Assembly (NCBI RefSeq): GCF_000170755.1
Contig: NZ_ABCK01000020.1
Span: forward strand, 33,207-97,206
Source of the DNA: Lentisphaera araneosa HTCC2155
GTDB lineage: Bacteria; Verrucomicrobiota; Lentisphaeria; Lentisphaerales; Lentisphaeraceae
Direction: 5' to 3'
Length of the DNA: 64,000 nt
Program-made: the position numbers and the translations under genes
Shown here: positions 35,915 through 44,325 of the stretch, piece by piece
How positions within the stretch are numbered: the stretch's first letter is position 1
How the letters are laid out: every line of letters starts with the position of its first letter
The notes under the pieces: generated by a model
What the model was told of the DNA's origin: nothing
The model's database searches: none
The model's input: only the letters and a program-made list of their open reading frames with translations

Positions 35915-37651
35915 TCACCTATAAGTTTTAGTGTCTAAAATATCGTCGCAAATCATAGAGAGGAGAGTGGTCCAAGAAGAATCTGATCGAGCAGGGAGTG
36001 TGACAATGGGGACGTTTTCCACGATGTGAAGTTTTTCTTTTGCATAGGCCAGGCAGTCGGGGGTTTTAACTTCGGTGCTACAAATAGGGCATGTTCCAAT
36101 CGATCCCTCTAAGCTCATTTCAATTTTAAGTTTATGGGTGCATTTACCGCATTCAAAAGTGAATGTGGGTTCGTAGCCTTCTTCAGGTTCAGAGAGTAGA
36201 GCAACCGTAAAAGGGACAGAAAAAACATTACGAAGCTTTCTTAGATTACGATGATTGGCTTGGTTGGAGGGGTTATCTAAAGAAGATATGCAGTAGATGA
36301 TGGATGAGCAGCTAGGGTAGTCTTTTTGTAGATTACTCAAGTAGTGATGATCCAGTTTTTGTGCTGAACAGACGAGATCAATGGTGGTATGTTTATCAAA
36401 AATGAGAGTGGTGCGCTTTTCGCCTTTTCTTTGTGAGCTTGTTTTTGCATGTACTCGCGAGGAGTTAGCGGCAACTTTAAGCATGGTTTCTAAGGCGCGT
36501 TTAACAGTGGTGTCACTGTCTCCTGCAAGGATAATTGATGGTTGACTGTGGTCTATTAAGATGGATGAGCTTGCGTAGGGGACATCAGTAACTTCTTTAG
36601 CAAGGGGGAAGAGCAGTTTGCTGAGATTTTCTTTGCATTGTTCGAGGCTTTCGGTTGTGCGAATGGAGCGCAGAGTTTGTCCGTTGTCTTTTAGGTAATT
36701 ATCAAATGGCGGTGGCGCAATTTTTATATAGCCAGCTTTGATCATTTGATCGATCATGAGTGTGAGGTGACGTTGGTTGACTCGAATAGCATCGTAAATT
36801 TCACCTAGACTAAGGCCTGAGTTGGCCATAGTTACGACTTGTTTCGCTACGCGATTACTGTTGCTAGGGAGTGATTTTGTGCCGTGTACAAAAGCTAATT
36901 CAGTATCGTCGAGGCGTTTTTTTGCATCGTTGTAGATATCGACATCCAGAACGCAGTCCATGAGGGTCGCTGAAATATTGAGTGCTTTCGGTTTTTCTAC
37001 TTTGTCAGGAGCATCATCATTTTCGGTGAATTTGATTTGGGCAAAAGGCCAAGCTAAAATTTCGGTGATTGCGTCTTTACCTATGCAATACTCAGTGCGA
37101 GCTTCAATGATTTTACCCTTGTGGAGGATTGCCTGAGCGTAATCTTTTGAGTGTGAAGCTTGGAGGATGCCTGTAGATTGCTCGGTTTCTAAAAGTTGTA
37201 AAATTCCCGGTATTTCTGATGAGTCCATTTGGGTGGAGAGTTTGACGGGATTATTTTTTTGTTTGATTGACCAATCAAGAAGTTTATTAACTCGTGCCTG
37301 GAAAATGGATGGAGCAACCGGGCTGGCCGAGTAGTCATCCGCACCTGATTTAAAGAACTCGATGCATTCCTCTTCTTCTTTGTCATTGTGGCCAATGGCA
37401 TAGATAGGTATGTCGTTGAAGTAGAGGTCGCTGTTTTTAATTTCTTTGATCAGTTCGAGGCCCGTACAGTCTTCTAGGTTGCGATCAATAATTAATAATG
37501 AAACATCGGAAATAGATAAAAGGTGGAGGGCTCGTTCACGTGTTTGGCGTACGAGTAGATTGACGTCTTTTCTTTTGATTTGATCAAAGAAAAACATTCG
37601 CGTGTCGTAGTCGCTGGAGAGCGCAAGTATGGTGGATTTCTTATGTGGCAT
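35915..37651 (-). CDS. Receiver - DUF4388 (PATAN) - winged helix - zinc-ribbon protein
   Basis: A 578-residue cytoplasmic protein. Residues 5-125 are a response-regulator receiver with IIDRNLEDCTG (Asp56 the likely phosphoacceptor). Residues about 145-230 are a DUF4388/PATAN domain (TGILQASHSKDYAQAILHKG). Residues 270-320 look like a winged helix (GLSLGEIYDAIRVNQRHLTL). Residues about 365-500 look like a degenerate small-GTPase-type domain (IILAGDSDTTVKRALETML), an inference. A zinc ribbon follows (CGKC...CPIC, about 515-540). Partners are unknown; PATAN proteins serve signalling and gliding/two-component circuits. It is followed by msrAB on the same transcript. Confidence 0.75.
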   Translation of the reverse strand: MPHKKSTILALSSDYDTRMFFFDQIKRKDVNLLVRQTRERALHLLSISDVSLLIIDRNLEDCTGLELIKEIKNSDLYFNDIPIYAIGHNDKEEEECIEFFKSGADDYSASPVAPSIFQARVNKLLDWSIKQKNNPVKLSTQMDSSEIPGILQLLETEQSTGILQASHSKDYAQAILHKGKIIEARTEYCIGKDAITEILAWPFAQIKFTENDDAPDKVEKPKALNISATLMDCVLDVDIYNDAKKRLDDTELAFVHGTKSLPSNSNRVAKQVVTMANSGLSLGEIYDAIRVNQRHLTLMIDQMIKAGYIKIAPPPFDNYLKDNGQTLRSIRTTESLEQCKENLSKLLFPLAKEVTDVPYASSSILIDHSQPSIILAGDSDTTVKRALETMLKVAANSSRVHAKTSSQRKGEKRTTLIFDKHTTIDLVCSAQKLDHHYLSNLQKDYPSCSSIIYCISSLDNPSNQANHRNLRKLRNVFSVPFTVALLSEPEEGYEPTFTFECGKCTHKLKIEMSLEGSIGTCPICSTEVKTPDCLAYAKEKLHIVENVPIVTLPARSDSSWTTLLSMICDDILDTKTYR

Positions 37652-37767
37652 GGTGAAATAATAACTCCACTTAATTCAAAAAAAAAAGATAATGATCAAA
37701 TACGAGAGAGTGTATTAGGCTTTTTTACAGTTATTTTTACGCTTTATAATAATAAATTCGGTGTGAA

Positions 37768-38412
37768 ATGTTTTCCTTTTTAAATAATCATAATGGAAAT
37801 GAACAAAAGACATATCTGATCTGTGGTTTGGGCAACCCTGGTAGCTCCTACGAGAATACGCGACATAATGTGGGTTTTAAGGCTATTGATTTATTCGCAG
37901 AAAAGTTTTCTCTAAAATTCAAAAAGAAGTGGCGCGCGGAATACGCAGAGTGTGAGGATGAAGGCAATAAGTATATCTTCATTAAGCCGATGACTTATAT
38001 GAATAACTCTGGCGAAGCCATAAAAAAATTTGCTAAAAAGAATTCCGTGAAGGCAGAAGAAATCATCGTTATTTACGATGAAATGAGCCTGAAAGTTGGA
38101 CGCTTACGCTTACGTTTAGGTGGGAGTGCAGGTGGGCATAATGGGGTGAAGTCAATCTTGCAGTATTTTGGTGGTGCTGACTTTTATCGTGTGCGCATCG
38201 GCGTAGATCATCCTGGCAAGGGTGCAGATATCGCAGATTATGTCTTGTCGGACTTTACTTTATCGGAAATGGCGCTTATTTCTCCGGCGGTATCTGCGTC
38301 TGTGGATGCCGTACTGATGCTTTGCACCAAGGGGTGTGATGCTGCAATGAATACGTTCAATGGCACGGTGCCGAACGATTCAGGTCAACCAAATCAGGAG
38401 ACAAAAAAATGA
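37768..38412 (+). CDS. pth: Peptidyl-tRNA hydrolase
   Basis: A 214-residue Pth. It recycles tRNA from peptidyl-tRNA that drops off the ribosome. Motifs: LICGLGNPGSSYENTRHNVG (catalytic His), KPMTYMNNSG, and RLRLGGSAGGHNG. It heads the long co-directional gene set: its stop overlaps the rpsF start by four bases (ATGA). The C-terminal tail of about 20 residues past the usual end is polar. Confidence 0.97.
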   Translation: MFSFLNNHNGNEQKTYLICGLGNPGSSYENTRHNVGFKAIDLFAEKFSLKFKKKWRAEYAECEDEGNKYIFIKPMTYMNNSGEAIKKFAKKNSVKAEEIIVIYDEMSLKVGRLRLRLGGSAGGHNGVKSILQYFGGADFYRVRIGVDHPGKGADIADYVLSDFTLSEMALISPAVSASVDAVLMLCTKGCDAAMNTFNGTVPNDSGQPNQETKK

Positions 38413-38729
38413 AAAAATATGATGCAATATTCATCTTGAATGACCGCAAGTATGAAGATGGCGGCGAAGCCTTCTCTAAAAAGGTCGAAGAACAAATCGT
38501 ATCACTCGGTGGTAGCGATGTTACAGTTAAGAATATGGGTAGAAAACAGTTCGCACGTGCTATTGGCAAGCGTACTTCAGGTCTTTACCTACGTTTCTTC
38601 CTTAATCTTCCAGAAGATAAAGTAAGTGAGTTTATCGAGAGTTACCGTTTGGATAATACTGTTCTTAGAACTGTTGTATACAACTACGAGATCCCAGAGA
38701 ACGCGGTAACACTAGATCTTAATAAGTAA
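38409..38729 (+). CDS. rpsF: 30S ribosomal protein bS6
   Basis: A 106-residue S6 (KKYDAIFILNDRKYEDGGEA start, VKNMGRKQFARAI, and LRTVVYNYEIPE end). It overlaps pth by four bases. rpsF-ssb-rpsR-rplI order is the standard bacterial cluster; autoregulation by S6-S18 binding to the leader is known in other bacteria and not testable here. Confidence 0.96.
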   Translation: MKKYDAIFILNDRKYEDGGEAFSKKVEEQIVSLGGSDVTVKNMGRKQFARAIGKRTSGLYLRFFLNLPEDKVSEFIESYRLDNTVLRTVVYNYEIPENAVTLDLNK

Positions 38730-38754
38730 TTAACGGTCTTTACTGGAATCAACC

Positions 38755-39387
38755 ATGGCATCTTTTAATAAGGTATTTCTAATGGGCAATCTCACCAGAG
38801 ATCCCGAGTTGCGTCAGCTGGCTTCAGGTCAAGCTGTATGTACTTTGCGAATGGCTGTAAGTCGTCCGTACCGTACCGCTTCAGGCGAAAGCCGCGAAGA
38901 TACTTTATATGTAGATGTAGTTGCATGGGGACGCCAGGCAGAGACATCCAACACATACCTCAGAAAAGGTTCATCAATTTTTGTTGAAGGTTCACTCAGG
39001 TTGGAGCAATGGCAGGATAAGACAACTGGCCAGTCCAGGCAACGTCATTCTGTTACCGCCGAAAGAGTGCAATTTTTAAACACACCCAGAAATGATGGTG
39101 GTGGTCAGCAAGGCAATACTCCGTATCAGCAAGCTGCACCCGTTCCATCAGCTCAACCACAAGCACCATCTTATATGGAGCCAGTGGCACCAACTCAAGC
39201 TAGTGCTCCCGCAGCGTCACAGCAAAATTCATTTACGCCGCCCAATCAAGGTCAGCCAATGAATACTGCTCCCGCAGCTGCACCAGCTCCTACTTTTGAG
39301 CAAAGGCCACAGCAAACAATGCAGGCAGAGATACCTCCAGCCCCTGCTTTTGATGTAGATGATGTGGAAGATGATATTCCATTCTGA
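38755..39387 (+). CDS. ssb: Single-stranded DNA-binding protein
   Basis: A 210-residue SSB with an OB fold (FNKVFLMGNLTRDPELRQL, VVAWGRQAE, RQRHSVTAERVQFL), a long disordered Gln/Pro/Ala tail (residues 115-200), and the acidic C-terminal tip DVEDDIPF that binds replication and repair partners. It lies between rpsF and rpsR as is usual. Confidence 0.97.
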   Translation: MASFNKVFLMGNLTRDPELRQLASGQAVCTLRMAVSRPYRTASGESREDTLYVDVVAWGRQAETSNTYLRKGSSIFVEGSLRLEQWQDKTTGQSRQRHSVTAERVQFLNTPRNDGGGQQGNTPYQQAAPVPSAQPQAPSYMEPVAPTQASAPAASQQNSFTPPNQGQPMNTAPAAAPAPTFEQRPQQTMQAEIPPAPAFDVDDVEDDIPF

Positions 39388-39423
39388 GTTTTGGAAGCAA
39401 TTTAATTTATAAGGAATAAGCAA

Positions 39424-39660
39424 ATGGCTAATCAAAGAAGAAAACCAAAGCGTAAAAAAGCTGCTGTAAGAGCAAAAGTTTGCCGCTTCAGCGAGCAAAA
39501 AGTTACATACATCGATTTCACTGATGCAGATGTATTAAAAAAATTCATGACTGAGGGTGGTCGTATTCTTCCTCGTCGTATCACCGGCGTAAGCAAAAGA
39601 TATCAAGCGATGCTTGCATCAGCAATCAAACGCGCACGCAACATTGCGTTGGTGAAATAA
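39424..39660 (+). CDS. rpsR: 30S ribosomal protein bS18
   Basis: A 78-residue S18: basic N-terminal tail, KVTYIDFTDADVLKKFMTEG, ILPRRITGVSKRYQ. One Cys (VCRF) lies near residue 20. AAGGAATAAGCAA precedes ATG. It forms a heterodimer with S6 on the 30S platform. Confidence 0.97.
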   Translation: MANQRRKPKRKKAAVRAKVCRFSEQKVTYIDFTDADVLKKFMTEGGRILPRRITGVSKRYQAMLASAIKRARNIALVK

Positions 39661-39670
39661 GGAGTTTATT

Positions 39671-40120
39671 ATGGCTATCGAAGTAGTACTTTTAGATAAT
39701 ATCGAAAAACTCGGTAAAGTTGGCGACACAGTAAAAGTGGCAAATGGTTACGCACGTAACTTTCTTTTTCCACGTGATTTAGCTGTTCACGCTAGTCAAG
39801 CAGTTCTAAAGCAGATCGAAGCACGTCGTGCTAAGGTTGCAGAAGTACATGCAGCTGAAGTTGCCGTGGCACAAGAGCTCGCAGCTAAGATCAACGAAAC
39901 ATCTATCACAATCCCAATGCAGGCTGGTGAAGATGATAAGTTATTCGGTTCAGTTACTGTTACAGAAATTCACGACCTTCTTGCAAAAGATGGTATCGAA
40001 GTTGATCGTCGTAAGATCGCTGTTGGCGAAGCCATCAAGACTCTCGGCGTACACGAAGTATCTGTAAAGGTTCATGCAGAAGTCAGCGCTACACTCAAAG
40101 TGTGGGTGGTGAAAGCATAA
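39671..40120 (+). CDS. rplI: 50S ribosomal protein bL9
   Basis: A 149-residue L9 with the N-terminal fold (VVLLDNIEKLGKVGDTVKV, GYARNFLFPRDLAV), connecting helix and C-terminal domain (KLFGSVTVTEIHDLL). AAGGAGTTTATT precedes ATG, 10 bases after the rpsR stop. Confidence 0.97.
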   Translation: MAIEVVLLDNIEKLGKVGDTVKVANGYARNFLFPRDLAVHASQAVLKQIEARRAKVAEVHAAEVAVAQELAAKINETSITIPMQAGEDDKLFGSVTVTEIHDLLAKDGIEVDRRKIAVGEAIKTLGVHEVSVKVHAEVSATLKVWVVKA

Positions 40121-40126
40121 ACCGCA

Positions 40127-41587
40127 GTGGAAAACAAAACTGATACTGCAGTAAATTTTGGGTCGCTCCTCTCTGGGGAGCGGCCTTTACCGCATAATAT
40201 AGATGCGGAAAAAGGGGTCTTGGGTTGTATGCTCAATGACCCCTCTTTAATTGTTAATGCTATGTCGATACTGAAAACGCGTGAAGCGTTTTTCTCTGCG
40301 GCACATCAATATATCTCGGGTGCTTTATTCGAGATGGCAAAAAATGAAGAAGCCGTTGATGTATTGACTTTAGCTAATGCTTTAAAGAAGAGTTCCGAGC
40401 TTGTTCAGGCGGGTGGCGAAGTTTACCTCCTCGAATTGATGAACTCAGTTCCGAGTACCGCAAACTTTGATAAGTACTTGGATATTGTTCAAGATGCTTC
40501 TGTCTTACGTCGTCTAATACGCCGCTCTAGTGAAACGCTAGAATTGTGCTTGCAGGATGATGCCAGTGCTGGTGCCGTTTTGGACCAATTGCACAAAGAA
40601 GTTATTGATATATCCGATAATTTATTTAAGGAAGAATCTGTTGCTTTAAAAGATGAACTCGATGCCGCCATGGGAACGATTTTTCGCTTGGCAGAGGGTG
40701 ATAAAGGCGAGAAAGGCTTTTCAACAGGTTATAGAGATTTAGATGATAAGATTGGTGGTTTGAAACGCAGTGAGATGATCGTCTTGGCGGCACGTCCTTC
40801 AATCGGTAAAACAACTTTAGCAATGAATATTGCTGCTAATGTAGCTCTGGCAAATACCAGAGGACAAAGCGATAAAAATATTGCAGTGGGAGTCTTCTCA
40901 CTGGAAATGAATACACAGTCACTCGTCCTTAGGATGGTTGCCTCTGAAGCTGAAATAAGCTTGAAAGATATAGGCAATATGAACGTGACAACAAATGATT
41001 TTGCAAACATTCAAAAAGCAGCCAACATTCTCGCTGATACTGAGATTCATATTGATGATTCAGCTCAGCTCGATGTTATGGAACTACGTGCTAAGTCGCG
41101 ACGCATGAAAGAGAAGTTTGATGTGGATCTCATTGTGATCGACTACCTTCAGCTTTTACGAGGTCGTGGTTTAAATCGCAATGCGAGTCGTGAACAAGAA
41201 GTTGCACAAATTTCTGGTGCGATCAAGGGGATTGCTAAAGAACTCAATATTCCTGTGATCATTTTGGCTCAGATGAATCGTCAAGCCGAGCAAGGTGGTG
41301 GAAGTAAAGAGGCTGCCCGCCCTAAATTATCTCAGTTGAGGGAATCGGGCTCGATAGAGCAGGATGCGGATATTGTGATGATTTTGCACCGGGATCGTGG
41401 GCAGCAAATTGAAGAAGATCAGGCAAAGATCGAAGCAGAAGGCATAATGACGGAGCTCATTGTAGCGAAAAACCGTAATGGTGAGACGGGTATCGTCGAA
41501 CTTAACTTTATGCCTCAATATACAAAATTTATAGATAATGACCCTGTAGCAAGCTTCGGTGGTGATTATAATAATGATCAATTTTAG
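40127..41587 (+). CDS. dnaB: Replicative DNA helicase DnaB
   Basis: A 486-residue DnaB: N-terminal primase-interacting domain (LPHNIDAEKGVLGCMLNDPS) and RecA-like motor with Walker A AARPSIGKTTLAMN, Walker B LIVIDYLQLL, and the C-terminal ESGSIEQDADIVMILHRD. It unwinds DNA at the fork. The start is GTG at 40127, six bases after rplI, without a clear own ribosome binding site, so it is likely translated by coupling to rplI. No intein is present. Confidence 0.97.
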   Translation: MENKTDTAVNFGSLLSGERPLPHNIDAEKGVLGCMLNDPSLIVNAMSILKTREAFFSAAHQYISGALFEMAKNEEAVDVLTLANALKKSSELVQAGGEVYLLELMNSVPSTANFDKYLDIVQDASVLRRLIRRSSETLELCLQDDASAGAVLDQLHKEVIDISDNLFKEESVALKDELDAAMGTIFRLAEGDKGEKGFSTGYRDLDDKIGGLKRSEMIVLAARPSIGKTTLAMNIAANVALANTRGQSDKNIAVGVFSLEMNTQSLVLRMVASEAEISLKDIGNMNVTTNDFANIQKAANILADTEIHIDDSAQLDVMELRAKSRRMKEKFDVDLIVIDYLQLLRGRGLNRNASREQEVAQISGAIKGIAKELNIPVIILAQMNRQAEQGGGSKEAARPKLSQLRESGSIEQDADIVMILHRDRGQQIEEDQAKIEAEGIMTELIVAKNRNGETGIVELNFMPQYTKFIDNDPVASFGGDYNNDQF

Positions 41588-41595
41588 AGGGTGTC

Positions 41596-43851
41596 ATGTT
41601 AAAACAAATTTATAAAGTCTTTTTAATCGCAATATTATTTACGTCATTTGCGATGGCCAAAGAAATTCAAGAAGTCAAAGTATTTAATTCAAAAGGGGAA
41701 GAGATTCAGTCTGGTTTCATTCTCAATAACATAAAATCAAAACCTGGATCGAACTTGTCTCCTCGTATTTTATCGAGTGATATACGTCGACTTTACCAAA
41801 CGAATGAGTTCATTAACGTTGAAACTGAATTTGATGAAGATACGGGTATTTTAAAGGTTACAGTAACTCGTCGTCCCAAACTCATAAAAATTATTATTGA
41901 AGGTAATAAAGAGTTTGACGATGAAGATATTGCTGACGAGATGGATGTGGAGATAGATGAATTGCTAGACGAGACCGTGATGGCAGCGGATAAGCACAAT
42001 ATCAAAAAGCTTTATGATGACGACGGTTTTTATAATGCAGATATTTTCTTTGATGTAGAAAAAACAGACGATCCCGAAGAGGTTGTTTTACGTGTTACTA
42101 TTGATGAAAAGAGTAGTCTTCAAGTCGACGAAGTTCGCTTCCATGGCAACACTGTTATACTCGATGACGACTTAGCAGACTTGATTAATACAAAGCCAAG
42201 TTTTTGGCGTTACCTGTTTGATACGGGCTTTTTCAATGAACTTCTCTTTGATGCTGATTTAAAACTTATTAAGCGTCAGTATAAAGCACGTGGTTACCTT
42301 GACTTTAAAGTAGAAAAAGTCGTGAAGAAAGATGACGGTGAATATTTAGAGTTAGATATCTTTATTACGGAAGGTCGTCCTTACATCGTGGGCAATGTAA
42401 CAATTTCTGGTAACAGTATCTATTCAACGGCTGAACTGGAAAAGCTTGTCACAGCAAAGTCAGGTTTCTCTTATTCTACTTTGGTCGAGGATGCGGATGT
42501 TGATAGGATGACAACTAAGTACCAAAACGAAGGTTATCTGGACCTCTATTGTTCAGCACAATTAAAGCCTAATCCACAAACACATATAGTTGATGTAGAT
42601 TATCGTATAGTTGAAGCTAAGCCTTCAAAAATTAGAGATATTATTATAACTGGCAACAATGATACAAAAGAGTATGTCATTCGTCGCGAATTAGCGATTC
42701 AGCCTGACGATAAAGCTAATAAAGATTTGATTGATAAATCAAAAAAGCGTTTGATTAATATGAACTACTTCGAGAAGGTGGATATTACTCCCGTTAATAC
42801 TGAACTTGAAGGCTATAAAGATCTACAATTAAAATTAGAAGAGAAGAGCACGGGTCAGATTGGTCTTGGTGGTGGTTTTTCATCTGCGGACTCATTTGTT
42901 GGTAGTGTAAACTTTTCTCAGTCCAACTTCGATTTGTACGAGGGTTGGCCATTCATTGGTGGCGGTCAAAGATTTCAATCACGTGCACAATTTGGTTCGG
43001 AGCGACAAGATTTAACAATTGCTTGGGTGGATCCGTGGTTTATGGGCAAGCCTCTGTCTCTTAGTACATCGTTTTACATGAATGAGCGCTATTACGATGA
43101 CTATGACCAGAAGAAATTGGGTTATGAAGTTGGTATAACCAAACGTTTATCCAAGTATCCCCTTTGGACAATTCGTCACGCACATAGACTTTATCAAATT
43201 CAATTGGATATGGATGATGATGTTTCTAAAGAATTAGAGGATGAAGAAACAACAGATATTTCTTCAGCTTATATTTTAACTTTGAGAAAAGATACGCGTA
43301 ATAGTACGCGTCGCCCTAATGAGGGTGGCATCATGCAGTTTACATCAGAATTACAATCTATTGTGATTGGTTCAGATAATGAATCTGGAAAGTTTAAAGT
43401 ACGTTGGACGACTTATAATGAAGCTTTCGAAGAATCAGTTCTAAAACTTCATGCAGAAGTGAATACTCTCATTGGTGATGACCCCATTTATGATCGCTAT
43501 TTCGGTGGCGGTATTGGTCGTGTTCGTGGTTATGATGAGCGAGAGTTAGGTCCGATTGATTCAAGAGAAGATCCATTAGGTGGTGCATCATTCCTCCTCT
43601 TGTCAGCAGAGTTAGATGTTCCATTTAACAAAACCTTCAATGGTGTTTGGTTTGTGGATGCAGGTAATGTGTGGGAGGACTCCTATGACTTTGCCGATTT
43701 AAGCGACCTTAGTTTAACTACAGGCCCTGGTGTAAGGATCAATCTTCCAATTGGTGTGGTTGAACTTTATTATGGTAAACCAGTTATAGATAATTCAAAA
43801 AATGAAGATGATTCAGGAAGCTTCCATTTTAATATGGGATACAATTTTTAG
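41596..43851 (+). CDS. bamA: Outer-membrane assembly protein BamA
   Basis: A 751-residue Omp85 protein. Signal peptide to about residue 21, then five POTRA repeats (each with a strand pattern such as VDEVRFHGNTVILDDDL, IVGNVTISGNSIYSTAEL and IRDIIITGNNDTKEYVIRREL), and a 16-strand barrel with the GGGIGRVRGYDERELGP loop typical of motif 6 and a terminal aromatic (FNMGYNF). It inserts beta-barrel proteins into the outer membrane. It lies directly after dnaB with AGGG before ATG. Confidence 0.95.
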   Translation: MLKQIYKVFLIAILFTSFAMAKEIQEVKVFNSKGEEIQSGFILNNIKSKPGSNLSPRILSSDIRRLYQTNEFINVETEFDEDTGILKVTVTRRPKLIKIIIEGNKEFDDEDIADEMDVEIDELLDETVMAADKHNIKKLYDDDGFYNADIFFDVEKTDDPEEVVLRVTIDEKSSLQVDEVRFHGNTVILDDDLADLINTKPSFWRYLFDTGFFNELLFDADLKLIKRQYKARGYLDFKVEKVVKKDDGEYLELDIFITEGRPYIVGNVTISGNSIYSTAELEKLVTAKSGFSYSTLVEDADVDRMTTKYQNEGYLDLYCSAQLKPNPQTHIVDVDYRIVEAKPSKIRDIIITGNNDTKEYVIRRELAIQPDDKANKDLIDKSKKRLINMNYFEKVDITPVNTELEGYKDLQLKLEEKSTGQIGLGGGFSSADSFVGSVNFSQSNFDLYEGWPFIGGGQRFQSRAQFGSERQDLTIAWVDPWFMGKPLSLSTSFYMNERYYDDYDQKKLGYEVGITKRLSKYPLWTIRHAHRLYQIQLDMDDDVSKELEDEETTDISSAYILTLRKDTRNSTRRPNEGGIMQFTSELQSIVIGSDNESGKFKVRWTTYNEAFEESVLKLHAEVNTLIGDDPIYDRYFGGGIGRVRGYDERELGPIDSREDPLGGASFLLLSAELDVPFNKTFNGVWFVDAGNVWEDSYDFADLSDLSLTTGPGVRINLPIGVVELYYGKPVIDNSKNEDDSGSFHFNMGYNF

Positions 43852-43859
43852 GAACAATT

Positions 43860-44315
43860 ATGCCCTACGAAGAAATTTTAGAACGTTTTAAAGCACAACT
43901 TAAGATTATGAACTTAAAGGTAACTCGTGAAAGACTGATGATCCTTGAAGAAGTTATGAAAAGAAAAGATCACTTTGATGCCGATCAATTTGCTGCAGAT
44001 CTTAGCGTTAGTGGAGTTAAGGTTTCACGTGCTACAGTTTACAGGACTTTGGATATTCTTCACGACATGAAGATTGTTCACAAAACAACTTTGGGGCATA
44101 AGCACCAACATTATGAAAACATGGTTGACCGTGCGCATCACGATCACTTGGTGTGTCTCAAATGTGATAAGGTTGTTGAATTTTTAGAACCACGAATCGA
44201 AGAGCTTCAAGAGAAGGTCTGTGTCGATCATGGTTTCGAGATAAAAGATCATAGCTTACAGCTATTTGGTATTTGCGGAGATTGCAAAGAAGCCGATGCT
44301 GAAGCCAATAATTAA
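43860..44315 (+). CDS. Fur-family metal regulator
   Basis: A 151-residue Fur-family repressor: winged helix (LKVTRERLMILEEVMKRKDHFDADQF, ATVYRTLDIL), the metal-binding HHDHLVCLKCDKVVEF, and a C-terminal CGDC. Two CxxC pairs (CLKC and CGDC) suggest a structural zinc site. The likely target includes the Fur-like boxes at 22588-22673. Distinguishing Fur, Zur and PerR needs more than sequence reading; the boxes favour Fur. It starts nine bases after bamA. Confidence 0.93.
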   Translation: MPYEEILERFKAQLKIMNLKVTRERLMILEEVMKRKDHFDADQFAADLSVSGVKVSRATVYRTLDILHDMKIVHKTTLGHKHQHYENMVDRAHHDHLVCLKCDKVVEFLEPRIEELQEKVCVDHGFEIKDHSLQLFGICGDCKEADAEANN

Positions 44316-44325
44316 AGGTAATAAA

